A program made the position numbers and the translations under genes. A stretch of 64,000 nucleotides of DNA from Chitinophaga arvensicola (GTDB lineage: Bacteria > Bacteroidota > Bacteroidia > Chitinophagales > Chitinophagaceae): positions 1,251,022 through 1,315,021 of the forward strand of contig NZ_FOJG01000001.1 in the NCBI RefSeq assembly GCF_900110835.1. The letters run 5' to 3'. Positions 33,484 to 42,600 of this stretch are shown one piece after another; position 1 is the first letter of the stretch; the number at the start of each line of letters is the position of its first letter. The notes beneath the pieces are model-generated. The model ran no database searches and was not told the origin of the DNA. It saw only the letters and a list, made by a program, of their open reading frames with translations.

Positions 33484-35991
33484 TTAAAACTGTAATTTGA
33501 AGCTACCGAATACGCCAAAACGTTTGTTGGCAGGTTCTCCTTTTTCTACGTCCGGTGTTACTCTCCAGATGAAATCTACCCGCAGGAATTTGAAGATATT
33601 TTCTATACCGGTACCTAATTCCAGGTAAGGATCGCCTTGTAATGTTTTGAAGGGATAGCCGTTGTTCAGGTTCAGTTGTTTATTGGATTCAGAAAGCGAA
33701 CCGATAACGCCTTTAGCGGTCCAGAACTGGCGCCATTTCAGTTTTTTTATCAATGGGATATATCCGAAGATACCATTGCCGATGGTATGTTCTACGTTAA
33801 AACCTGCATACTGGTCGCTGATGAACTCGAAACGGTTCATCATATTGAATGCATACTTATTGTAGTAGTAAATTTCGTTACCCGGATGTACTTCCAGTGA
33901 AGTATAAGGAACTGTACCAAAAATTTTACCGCCAAAAACATTGTAGTAGAAAGAACCGAAAGGCGGCAGTTTCACGTAGTCGGATACACTGAGTGTAGCA
34001 CGTTGGTAGTTTTGTCCGCTGTTGGCAATACCAGGTACGCCGGCGGCAAATTTAAATTCCGCGATGGGGTATTTACTACCAAGACTGATCCGGTAATAAT
34101 TTCCTTCCAGGAATTGCTCATGGAAGGCATAACGGAATTTCACTTCCACTTCCATGCTGGTGAGCGGGTCGCGGCCATTGGGTGCCTTTGGATAAAAAGC
34201 AGCTGTAGGCAGCGGTTCAAAAGGCCTTACCTGTTTATGTACCAGGGAAATCTGGTGAGAAAAGCCGCTGTAATATTCCTTGAAGAATTCGAAGCGTTTT
34301 TCATCGATCATTAAAAACTTCTGCGGTACGCCGCCTTTACGGATGGCGAGGGTAAAGATATTGTCTGTACCTACTTCATCGTAGTAGTGGGTACCGTTGT
34401 CAAGATCTTTGGTATATGCGGCATACAGGTAAGTGCGCGGATGTCTTTTCAGCAGCCAGAGCGCAGACATTTTTCCTTTGTATACCTGGTCTTTAAAGCC
34501 ATAGGCGAGGTAGCCGTACAGGTAAAGATCTTTATTGAATTTAGGCGTGGTACCGAGGTCCAGTCTCAGGCGGAAACCTTCCAGCCTGTTTTGGGAAAAC
34601 AGGTAGTAGTAAGGGCCCCATTCAATAGGTCCAATGGGTTTATAACCCGTGGCCAGGAAACGGATGGTATTGGAATAGGTTCTGAAAAGCGGCATTTTCT
34701 GAAGGGTATCTACCATTTTGTAGATGCCTTCTTCGTTTTTGCTGAGGTCTTCCGGGCGGTTATCCATCCAGAAAGAATCTTTCCTGATGCGGGCGCTATC
34801 CAGTACCACTACCGCTTCCGGGTATTTTTTGTCACCGAAGATGTTGGTCGCAGCGGTATCATTCGTAATCACGTTATCATAGGTCGTGTTTTTCCGCCCT
34901 ATGAAATCGAACGTTTTCCCGGGTCTTGGGCTGGGAGCCCAGAAGTCGGCGATAAATTTATCTTTATAAAGGAACCAGGAGCTATCGGGCAATTGCCGGA
35001 ATTCCTGTACCATGCTGATTTTATGAACGAAGTTGATGTTGGCATCGCGGGGTACCGACAGGGTGGTTTTCTGTACGGCATAGGTGGTGTCATGCACCCA
35101 GATGTCTCCGATAAATGTATTTTCTCCTTTACGTTTAGGGGTAAAGTTTAGTTTGATAAACCGTTGGCTGTTGATGTATTGTGTATCTGCAATGGAGTAA
35201 TCGTAATAGAAGGCGCCGTTGTGATGGATCGGGCTTACAAACTGTTTATCAAATACCGGGATGAAGTTGTCGTAAACATTGATGTTCTGGTACATTCCGC
35301 CCAGGAACTTGGTTACGCTTTCATTATCGATGCCGGAGGTACGGGCGGCTTTGATCACTTCTTTTGTTTTGCGTGGGCTTGACTGAAAGTAGTAATCCGA
35401 TAATGTTTCCGTGAGGAAAATGGGTAGAAAGGGTTTGTCTTCCGAGGTACTGTCAATGTTCTCCAGGATAAACGCGAAAGGTTTGGTGAAGCGGTTTTTG
35501 CCAAGTTTCTCTTTATTGAGATTCTTCATGTCCAGCTCCAGTTTATTATACACCTCATATTTGTAATTATCGAGGCGGTTATAATTATTTTCCGGTTTAT
35601 GCTTGATGATTTGTTTGAGAAGGATGAGCGCCCAGTTAACAGCGGCTTTTACTTCGTATGTTTTCAGAGAAACATCGGAGCGGGTCACTTCAAAATTGAT
35701 CGTTTGATCTTTCAGTTCTTTGTTTACGGGTAATTTAAGGATGTTATATCCCATTACCCTTACCAGCAATGAATCTGATGGGATAACATTTAATTCGAAG
35801 AGGTATTTTCCTTCCGCATTGCTGACCATACCGGTCTGGGTATGCACAAACTGAAGAGTGGCGAAGGGAATGATTTCCTGTGAGTGCGCGTCTCTAACCA
35901 CTCCACTAACCTTATACTGCTGCGCCATCAAACCCGAACCCCATGCGCTTACGCCGATGATTATTGCTAATATTCTTTTCCAGCCAACCAT
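33484..35991 (-). CDS. DUF5686-family outer-membrane protein with carboxypeptidase-regulatory-like domain
   Basis: 835 residues from the ATG at 35991 (an ATG four codons upstream at 36003 is also possible). Signal peptide at about 1-24 (ending LMAQQ). A beta-sandwich CarboxypepD_reg-like domain follows (about 26-110: VSGVVRDAHSQEIIPFATLQ, NAEGKYLF). The remainder matches the DUF5686 pattern, with a periplasmic part and a predicted barrel ending in FGVFGSFKLQF. A C-terminal phenylalanine after alternating strands suggests insertion in the outer membrane. The family is common in Bacteroidota and its job is unknown. It heads a two-gene operon with the 130-residue protein. Confidence 0.85.
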   Translation of the reverse strand: MVGWKRILAIIIGVSAWGSGLMAQQYKVSGVVRDAHSQEIIPFATLQFVHTQTGMVSNAEGKYLFELNVIPSDSLLVRVMGYNILKLPVNKELKDQTINFEVTRSDVSLKTYEVKAAVNWALILLKQIIKHKPENNYNRLDNYKYEVYNKLELDMKNLNKEKLGKNRFTKPFAFILENIDSTSEDKPFLPIFLTETLSDYYFQSSPRKTKEVIKAARTSGIDNESVTKFLGGMYQNINVYDNFIPVFDKQFVSPIHHNGAFYYDYSIADTQYINSQRFIKLNFTPKRKGENTFIGDIWVHDTTYAVQKTTLSVPRDANINFVHKISMVQEFRQLPDSSWFLYKDKFIADFWAPSPRPGKTFDFIGRKNTTYDNVITNDTAATNIFGDKKYPEAVVVLDSARIRKDSFWMDNRPEDLSKNEEGIYKMVDTLQKMPLFRTYSNTIRFLATGYKPIGPIEWGPYYYLFSQNRLEGFRLRLDLGTTPKFNKDLYLYGYLAYGFKDQVYKGKMSALWLLKRHPRTYLYAAYTKDLDNGTHYYDEVGTDNIFTLAIRKGGVPQKFLMIDEKRFEFFKEYYSGFSHQISLVHKQVRPFEPLPTAAFYPKAPNGRDPLTSMEVEVKFRYAFHEQFLEGNYYRISLGSKYPIAEFKFAAGVPGIANSGQNYQRATLSVSDYVKLPPFGSFYYNVFGGKIFGTVPYTSLEVHPGNEIYYYNKYAFNMMNRFEFISDQYAGFNVEHTIGNGIFGYIPLIKKLKWRQFWTAKGVIGSLSESNKQLNLNNGYPFKTLQGDPYLELGTGIENIFKFLRVDFIWRVTPDVEKGEPANKRFGVFGSFKLQF

Positions 35992-36075
35992 ATCTGACAA
36001 CAATATTATATTATTTATTGCGAATTCGGACAGTCAGTATCCTTTAGGTAACGTTGTTATGACAAAAAAATATAT

Positions 36076-36116
36076 TTTGTGATTTAAATTTTTCAATTAG
36101 CTTTGTATTGCAAAGT
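36076..36116 (+). promoter_or_regulatory. Promoter with overlapping CTTTG-N5-CAAAG operator, CreD cluster site 1
   Basis: TTTG (36076-36079) is followed after 18 bases by TAGCTTTG (36098-36105), close to the Bacteroidota promoter consensus. The second half of that -7 box is the left arm of the inverted repeat GCTTTG-TATTG-CAAAGT (36100-36116). The ATG of the membrane protein gene follows 10 bases later. A protein bound to the repeat would cover the -7 box and the start of transcription. Confidence 0.6.
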
Positions 36117-36126
36117 ACTTTTCTGT

Positions 36127-36765
36127 ATGACAGACCAACAACACCTGCAAGCGTTAACAGACATTAAGCGAATGATGGAACGCAGCAGCCGTTTCATTTC
36201 GCTGAGTGGATTAAGTGGCATATCTGCCGGTATCTTCGGCCTGGTAGGGGCATTTATCGCCAATAGCTGGATGAAGGAATATTACTATAACTGGAATGTT
36301 TCCGGCATACATAGCCATAATGATTTTCTGGAGTTAAAGTTCCGTTTGATTGCTTTGGGGTTGGCGGTATTGGTGGCGGCGCTGATAGGAGGTACTTTTT
36401 TCACCTGGCGTAAAGCACGGCAAAATAATTTACCGATCTGGGATCTGACTTCAAAAAAGGTATTAATTAATACAGCAATTCCTCTGGCAGCGGGCGGAGC
36501 CTTCATAGCCGGACTATTATACAATCACCTCGAAGGGCTGGTAGCGCCTACCTGTCTGGTGTTTTACGGGTTGGCGATTATCAATGCCAGCAAGTACACC
36601 CTGCCGGATGTAAAGTACCTGGGTATCTGTGAAGTGATTCTCGGCACAATTAATCTTTTCTATTTGAGTTATGGCCTTTATTTTTGGGCTGTAGGTTTCG
36701 GCTTGCTGCATATTATCTATGGGGCGCTGATGTGGTGGAAATATGAAAGGAAAAGGACTATTTAA
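36127..36765 (+). CDS. Uncharacterised five-to-six-span membrane protein
   Basis: 212 residues from the ATG at 36127; the longer in-frame start (TTG at 36103) falls within the operator and is unlikely. Membrane segments are predicted at about 25-45, 72-92, 108-130, 142-160, 166-185 and 190-206. An amphipathic N-terminal helix (LQALTDIKRMMERSSRFISL) precedes them. I do not recognise a family with a known function. First gene of a cluster with the winged-helix regulator 8 bases downstream; such membrane protein/regulator pairs next to creD recur in the phylum, as far as I recall. Confidence 0.75.
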   Translation: MTDQQHLQALTDIKRMMERSSRFISLSGLSGISAGIFGLVGAFIANSWMKEYYYNWNVSGIHSHNDFLELKFRLIALGLAVLVAALIGGTFFTWRKARQNNLPIWDLTSKKVLINTAIPLAAGGAFIAGLLYNHLEGLVAPTCLVFYGLAIINASKYTLPDVKYLGICEVILGTINLFYLSYGLYFWAVGFGLLHIIYGALMWWKYERKRTI

Positions 36766-36773
36766 TCAATCGC

Positions 36774-37070
36774 ATGAACCCGATAGGTAACTTAAACAAG
36801 ATTTTCGAGAGCCGTATACGCCTGGGCGTTATGAGTGTATTGATGGTGAATGAGGAAGTCAATTTCAATGATCTCAAACAGATGCTGGAAGTAACAGACG
36901 GGAATCTGGCATCTCACCTCAGTACACTCGAAGAAAATGGTTATCTCAAGGTGCATAAGGGGTTTATTGGGCGAAAAACCAATACCACCTATGCGATTAC
37001 CGCTGCGGGGGAGAAAGCCTTCAAAGGCCATCTCGTTGCCCTGGAACACATGATAAAATTCACTAAATAA
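36774..37070 (+). CDS. Winged-helix transcriptional regulator
   Basis: 98 residues, a single winged helix of the HTH_34 kind related to MarR/ArsR proteins. The recognition region is LKQMLEVTDGNLASHLSTLE (about 35-54) and the wing is KGFIGRKTNTTYAITAAG. No effector domain or metal-binding cysteines, so a signal may come from a partner. The matching inverted repeats at 36100-36116 and 37088-37104 flank the gene on both sides, making it the obvious candidate to bind them and to control both its own operon and creD. The gene is 8 bases after the membrane protein gene. Confidence 0.88.
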   Translation: MNPIGNLNKIFESRIRLGVMSVLMVNEEVNFNDLKQMLEVTDGNLASHLSTLEENGYLKVHKGFIGRKTNTTYAITAAGEKAFKGHLVALEHMIKFTK

Positions 37071-37087
37071 ATTTTTTTTGCCCTTTT

Positions 37088-37104
37088 ACTTTGAATTGCA
37101 AAGT
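37088..37104 (+). promoter_or_regulatory. ACTTTG-N5-CAAAGT operator ahead of creD
   Basis: ACTTTG (37088-37093), AATTG, CAAAGT (37099-37104): perfect six-base arms. It shares 15 of 17 positions with site 1 at 36100-36116, including an ATTG spacer and the following base pattern GTnCTTT. It lies 20 bases before the creD ATG, in the gap after the regulator gene. Confidence 0.6.
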
Positions 37105-37124
37105 GCTTTCTAAAAACAAAAAAC

Positions 37125-38450
37125 ATGGAACCTTCAACAAATGAATCCCCATCTTTCTTTGATCGTTACGCCTACGCCATCAAGGCGGTTATCATTGTAG
37201 TACTGATGCTGGTACTGCTCATCCCGGCACATATGATGCAGGATCTGATCCTGGAACGCCGCGACCGCCAAAATGAAGCCACCCACGAAATCAGTAGCCG
37301 CTGGGGTGGTGAACAGAATATTACAGGTCCTGTGCTGGCCATTCCGTATAAGGGAGCCGTGAATGAACCCACTTATGTTTATCTCCTGCCGGAAAACCTG
37401 AAGATTAACGGGGAACTGTTACCGGAGAAACGGCACCGCAGCATTTTTAATGTGGCAGTGTATCATGCCAAACTGCAGCTGAGCGGCACTTTTAAGCCGG
37501 ATGCCCTGGCGTCGCTAAATATCCCTCCTTCCGCCTTAGATTGGGGACATGCGTTTTTAATGATTGGCATCAGCGATCTGCACGGCATCGACAACCAGGT
37601 GCAGATGATGTGGAACGGCAAAAACTACCTGTTTAATCCAGGAGTGGTCAGCAGCGACCTGTTCAATGCTGGTATCCAGACGCCCATTGCTATTGCTCCC
37701 GGAGATACCAGCGGCGTTAACGGCGATTTTACCCTGGAACTGGGCGTCAAAGGCTCCGGCAGGATCAGCTTCTCCCCCATTGGTAAAACTACCACCGTAG
37801 GGATTAATTCCAGCTGGACGGATCCCAGCTTTGATGAGGCCTTTCCTCCGAAAACATTACGGGTAGATGATAAAGGATTTGGTGCCACCTGGCAGGTACA
37901 ACACCTGAACCGTAGCTATCCCCAGAGCTGGGAAGGCAAAAAGTTTAATATCCATTCCGCCGATTTTGGTATCAAATTATTCATGCCGGCGGAGAGCTAC
38001 CAGATGTCGATGCGAGCCATCAAGTATGCTATTCTTATCATCGGGTTAACCTTCATTATCTTCTATTTTATTGAATTATCACAGCGCCGCGCCCTTCATC
38101 CATTGCAATACGCCCTCATCGGGTTAGCCCTTTGTATTTTTTATACCCTGCTCATCTCTATCTCAGAACAAATTAACTTTATGATAGCATATATTATCGC
38201 CAGTGTACTCACAATAGGTCTGATAATTGCATATACGGCAGCTGCCTTTAAAAGCGCCCGTATCGCAGCAGGCATCGGGGTTACCCTCAGCATCCTGTAC
38301 GGATTCATTTATGTGATTATCAGAGCAGAAGATCAGGCATTACTGATGGGAAGCTTAGGCCTCTTTATCATTCTCGCCCTGATCATGTATTTCAGTACTA
38401 CTATCAAGTGGGATAAGATCGGACAAAAAAACACCCATATCCAGCAATAA
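37125..38450 (+). CDS. creD: CreD-family inner membrane protein
   Basis: 441 residues. One membrane span near the N-terminus (about 18-38), a large periplasmic domain (about 40-300) with the CreD stretches RRDRQNEATHEISSRWGG and GPVLAIPY, then a bundle of about five spans (about 305-430) with the conserved FIELSQRRALHPLQYALIGL and YTLLISISEQINFMIAYI. In enterobacteria CreD belongs to the CreBC regulon and affects envelope stability and colicin and beta-lactam tolerance; the mechanism is not known. Here a small winged-helix protein, not CreBC, is the likely regulator. Confidence 0.93.
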   Translation: MEPSTNESPSFFDRYAYAIKAVIIVVLMLVLLIPAHMMQDLILERRDRQNEATHEISSRWGGEQNITGPVLAIPYKGAVNEPTYVYLLPENLKINGELLPEKRHRSIFNVAVYHAKLQLSGTFKPDALASLNIPPSALDWGHAFLMIGISDLHGIDNQVQMMWNGKNYLFNPGVVSSDLFNAGIQTPIAIAPGDTSGVNGDFTLELGVKGSGRISFSPIGKTTTVGINSSWTDPSFDEAFPPKTLRVDDKGFGATWQVQHLNRSYPQSWEGKKFNIHSADFGIKLFMPAESYQMSMRAIKYAILIIGLTFIIFYFIELSQRRALHPLQYALIGLALCIFYTLLISISEQINFMIAYIIASVLTIGLIIAYTAAAFKSARIAAGIGVTLSILYGFIYVIIRAEDQALLMGSLGLFIILALIMYFSTTIKWDKIGQKNTHIQQ

Positions 38451-38458
38451 ACACAAAC

Positions 38459-38821
38459 ATGGAGAAGTCTTATATCAGCAAACGGTTAGCGAGTTTCGGA
38501 TACGCCTTTAACGGCATTGCCGCCTTCCTGCGCAGTGAGCCACATGCACGTATTCATGCCGTTGCCACGGTAGTGGTCATCGCAGCCGGTTGCTGGTATA
38601 GGATCGCAACGCCGGAATGGCTCTGGATCATCCTTGCTGTGGCATTGGTGTGGATTACGGAAATGCTCAATACGGTCATAGAAAAAACAATGGATCACCT
38701 GTCGCCGCAGCTGCATCCGAAAGTGAAATTCATCAAGGACGTAGCAGCCGGTGCGGTATTAATCGCCGCCATTGCCGCCATTATCATAGGGGCTGTCATA
38801 TTTATTCCTTATATCTTTTAA
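38459..38821 (+). CDS. Diacylglycerol kinase / undecaprenol kinase family protein
   Basis: 120 residues with three membrane helices. The family signature ALVWITEMLNTVIEKTMD (about 60-77) carries the catalytic glutamates and is followed by HPKVKFIKDVAAGAVL. Proteins of this family phosphorylate diacylglycerol or undecaprenol; in many Gram-positive relatives undecaprenol is preferred. The gene starts 8 bases after creD, so it is in the same transcript, which would link a lipid kinase to the CreD envelope function. Confidence 0.9.
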   Translation: MEKSYISKRLASFGYAFNGIAAFLRSEPHARIHAVATVVVIAAGCWYRIATPEWLWIILAVALVWITEMLNTVIEKTMDHLSPQLHPKVKFIKDVAAGAVLIAAIAAIIIGAVIFIPYIF

Positions 38822-38840
38822 TCCATCTAAAAGTAACCAT

Positions 38841-39512
38841 ATGCAATTGATGAGAACCATCCGTTTATTACAACATCGTATTGGCCGCTCCCGGCATCAG
38901 TACACACTATATGCTTCTGTGCTGTTTAGTATGGCGTTGCTCCTGTTTCGTGTATTACATACCGGCAGCTATCTGAGGGTATCCCTTATCTGGAACCTTT
39001 TCCTGGCCTGGATTCCCTTCCTGATCACCGGCTGGATGGAAAAACATCCGGAGAAAATAAAGAACCGGTATAACTGGTACGCCTGCTTTGTAGTATGGCT
39101 GCTGTTTATTCCCAATGCACCCTATATCCTCACAGATCTGTTCCACCTGTTTGATGGTGGCGTGCCGCTCTGGTTTGACCTGTTCGTGATATTTTCCTTT
39201 GCCTGGAATGGTATGATGCTGGGCTATATGTCTATCCGCAGCATGGAGAAAATGTGGAGTAACCGTCATAGCCGCTGGCCTGCCTGGTTGTTTACCTTCC
39301 CGGTAATGTTCCTCTGCGGTATGGGCGTATACATCGGCAGATACTTACGATATAACAGCTGGGATATTGTGAAAGATCCGTTCACATTGCTCGGCGATAT
39401 GCGGGACATTGTGCTGCATCCCGTTGAAAACCGCCACGCCTGGGCTTTCACGGTTTGTATGGGTATTTTTCTTAGCCTGATGTATCCTTTGGTAAAAAAG
39501 CAACACGCATAA
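38841..39512 (+). CDS. DUF1361-family membrane protein
   Basis: 223 residues, six or seven membrane spans. The DUF1361 signature is WLLFIPNAPYILTDLFHL (about 90-107); further conserved parts are FSFAWNGMMLGYMSI and VYIGRYLRYNSWDI. Function is unknown. An in-frame ATG three codons later (38850) could also be the start. Third gene of the creD transcript, 19 bases after the kinase gene. Confidence 0.85.
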   Translation: MQLMRTIRLLQHRIGRSRHQYTLYASVLFSMALLLFRVLHTGSYLRVSLIWNLFLAWIPFLITGWMEKHPEKIKNRYNWYACFVVWLLFIPNAPYILTDLFHLFDGGVPLWFDLFVIFSFAWNGMMLGYMSIRSMEKMWSNRHSRWPAWLFTFPVMFLCGMGVYIGRYLRYNSWDIVKDPFTLLGDMRDIVLHPVENRHAWAFTVCMGIFLSLMYPLVKKQHA

Positions 39513-39514
39513 GG

Positions 39515-39616
39515 AGCGCCTTCGGCGCTTACCAACGTAATTGATATTAGTATCAGTGTTTTTGTAAAAAGATTCGGGGAGATAGAAGCGGATTTATTCG
39601 CTTTTATCTCCCCGAA
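39515..39616 (+). terminator. Two hairpins closing the creD cluster
   Basis: A short stem AGCGCC-TTC-GGCGCT (39515-39529) follows the stop codon at once. A long one pairs TTCGGGGAGATAGAAGCG (39573-39590) with its partner at 39599-39616 over an 8-base loop. The one wobble is G opposite T, which pairs only in plus-strand RNA. No T run follows the long stem. Confidence 0.75.
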
Positions 39617-39651
39617 ATATTAATAATAAAACAGGATCAAATCAGATTCGC

Positions 39652-42600
39652 TTAGAAGTCAACCCCCATCGCGAAATACCAGATCGGGCTGCCTCTGAAA
39701 AACGCTACTGCAGGCCATCCCGCATCTGCACGCAGGAAGTAACCCGCAATGGTAGTACGTGCACCAAATCCGTAACCACCTACAAATGGCCCGAGGAAAC
39801 CTTCTTTCACACGGGTGATCACGTCAGGATCACGGTCATTATTAGGATAGTTGGTATAGTTGGCATCTTTAAAGCTCAGCTTCTTGTTCCATGCAGTACC
39901 TATGTCCACAAAGGAAGTAACCTGGAAGTTACGCAGGAAAGCAGAGTTGATAGGTTTGTCGATGAAGGTGGCAAATACCGGCAAACGAAGCTCTGTATTC
40001 AATACCATCACGTTGTTACCATTTCTGGCGTTCTGTTTGTAACCACGGAGGTTTTCCGCCAGGGTCTGGAACGCATAGTTTTCACTGAGGTTTACCGGGT
40101 TCTTGGTATTGATCTGCGGGTTGAGCCAGTTATCTACACCACCCAGGTAGTACAGCAGTTTCCGCGTGCCCCACGACATATCCATAGAGAAGCGCGTAGC
40201 CCAGATGAAGTTGCGGTAAATCTTTTCATAGTGACGGATATCCACGCCCATGTTATAGGTAAACCTGCCCTGTGCTGCAGCAGACAGACCTGGATTAAAC
40301 AATTCATTTAATCCGCCATTGGTGATCTGTGCATTGGTTTCCCCATAAATTTTATAACGGGTACCATTCCAGATATTAATGGCCGGGTTAATCGTATTGT
40401 CGTACACATATTCCAGGCGCATTAATGCGTAGGTTTCCTTGTAATCCGGGTCTTTCAGGGATTGCTTTTCTACGGCCTGTTTCACCAGTTTATCGGTACG
40501 GATACCCGCTGATAAGCGGATACTGCGAACCTGGTCAAATGGATACCTGATTTCTCCCTGGTAGATATTCGTAATCAGCTTGGCTGGTATGAAAATAGAA
40601 TCATTGCCATCCTGGTCTCTCAGCGAGAAGCCACTGCTCTTATCCACCTTACGGTAGTAAGTGAATTTATAATCGAACCGTTTTTTCAGGTAGCTGGCAT
40701 TGAAGAAATATTCAGAACCCTGCAGGGATGACGGAATACGGAAGCCCCCGTTGAATTTCAGGTCTTCAAACAGATCACTCACACCAATCTTGATCAAACC
40801 ATTCACCGGATCGGTGAGACGGATAGGACCTTGTGGCGGGCCGGTAAACGGCTGATATTTATTAACCAGTACCGAGTTATCGAGTTGCAGGATCAGGTAG
40901 TCTGAAGCGAACTTAAATTTATACGGGAACAGCTTTGACTTTTTAAGAATAGACTCCTCTTCTTTCCGTTTTTCAAACAGCGACGGTTCTTTACTCAGAA
41001 TAGGTGCGCTGGTAGAAGTATCTGCCGGCTCATTACCAAATTCATTCTGGAAGAAGTTCGGATGGGTAGTGGTATCTTTTGTAGGCGCCAGGTAAGTCGG
41101 GAGGCCCTGACGCAGGCTGTCGGCGTGCATCTGTGCTCTCCTGAAATTGGTATTCCGCGCAGTGATATTTCTTTTCTTCAACGCTACGGTGTCTACCTTC
41201 AACTTCATCAGGCGTTTGATATCGGCATACTGCACTACTTCGGATACCTCTCCTTTTTCACCGGTAATCCTTGATTCCAGGATGCCATAAGGATAGTTGG
41301 AAATAGGGAAGTTATAGGTCGAATCTTTGGTAATCATTACTGCCTCTACTGAATCAGGAGCACTGGTACCGTAGGCAGCCAGCGTTGAATCCAGTTCTTC
41401 CTGATCAGGGTTATGAAGAATTTCAGAACCTACATAGAACAGGGAGTCAATGCCTGCAGCCTGGGATTTGAAGAACCCGGCATAACGGTTACGGATACCG
41501 TTGGCATCAGAAACAAAGGTAAAGTGGGTGGTATTGTACTGCATTGGCAGTTTGGCGTTGCCATACTGGAGGTCGGTGAGCTGTGTGATCTGTTTCTCAG
41601 AGCTTTTGTTCCAGTTATCCACCATAAAGATGTTGAACGGTTTGTTCATCAGGGAAGTATCGCTACCTCTTCCTTTAGGACCAGGGCGGTTGGATGAATA
41701 GAGGATCCCGCTTTTGCCGGGGAAGGCGGCGAAAGACGGATCCAGGTCATCATACACGTCGTTGGTGATCTGGTCTGTTTTGGAATTGCTGATGTTATAG
41801 GTGAAAATGTCGGTATGTCCGTTCTTTACGGCAGACAGTAACAGGGTATTTTCCTGTACCGGCATGTATTTGAAATCTATGACACGGTCAAACTGGTTGA
41901 GTTCCTGGCGTAGGGTCGTACGGGTTACCAGGTCGTAGATCATCAGTTTGGTTTTGCCTTCGTGCTCGTATACTACCGCGAGGCGGTTGCCTTTTGTATT
42001 CCAGGCCATCTGCGGATAGTTCGGATCCACCTGGTTGGCCAATTGCATTACCCCGCTGCGTAACAGTACTTTTGGTTTATTCCATCCAAGCTGTATCTGT
42101 ACGCGGTATACGCCCTTTTTGAATTCAACAACGGCGTAGGAATTATTTTTAGGATTCGGGTTAAAGCGGTAGTAGTCTGTTTTCGAGGAAAGTTCCTGGG
42201 CTACAATGGTGCGGCCTTTGGCGGAAGTCTTTCTCCGGCGGTTATCTTCCTGGAATCTCTTCTGATAAAATACGAAGAAGTCTTTGGTGGCTTTCTTCGG
42301 TGTCTGGTTCAATACCTGTTCAAAACCCTTTTTCAAACCACGGTTGATACGGGTAATGTACATCAGGTAAGGCACCGCATCTTTGCCATATTTGCTTTCC
42401 ACGTAGTACCAGAAAGCCTGGCCGGCGAGGAAGGTATGGTCATATGCCAGGGAGTTGAAGTTGCTGTATTTGCCGGACATGATGATTTGTTTCAACTCTT
42501 CATCCTGTTTGGCGGTCCAGTTTTCAGCTGCATAACCAATAAATCCGTCGGTGAACCATTTCGGGAAGTCGATGAGGGCAGCATTACCGGCAAATTCGCC

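Noticed and set aside
34387..35151. 254-codon frame antisense to the DUF5686 gene
   Set aside because: Shadow of a well-supported gene.
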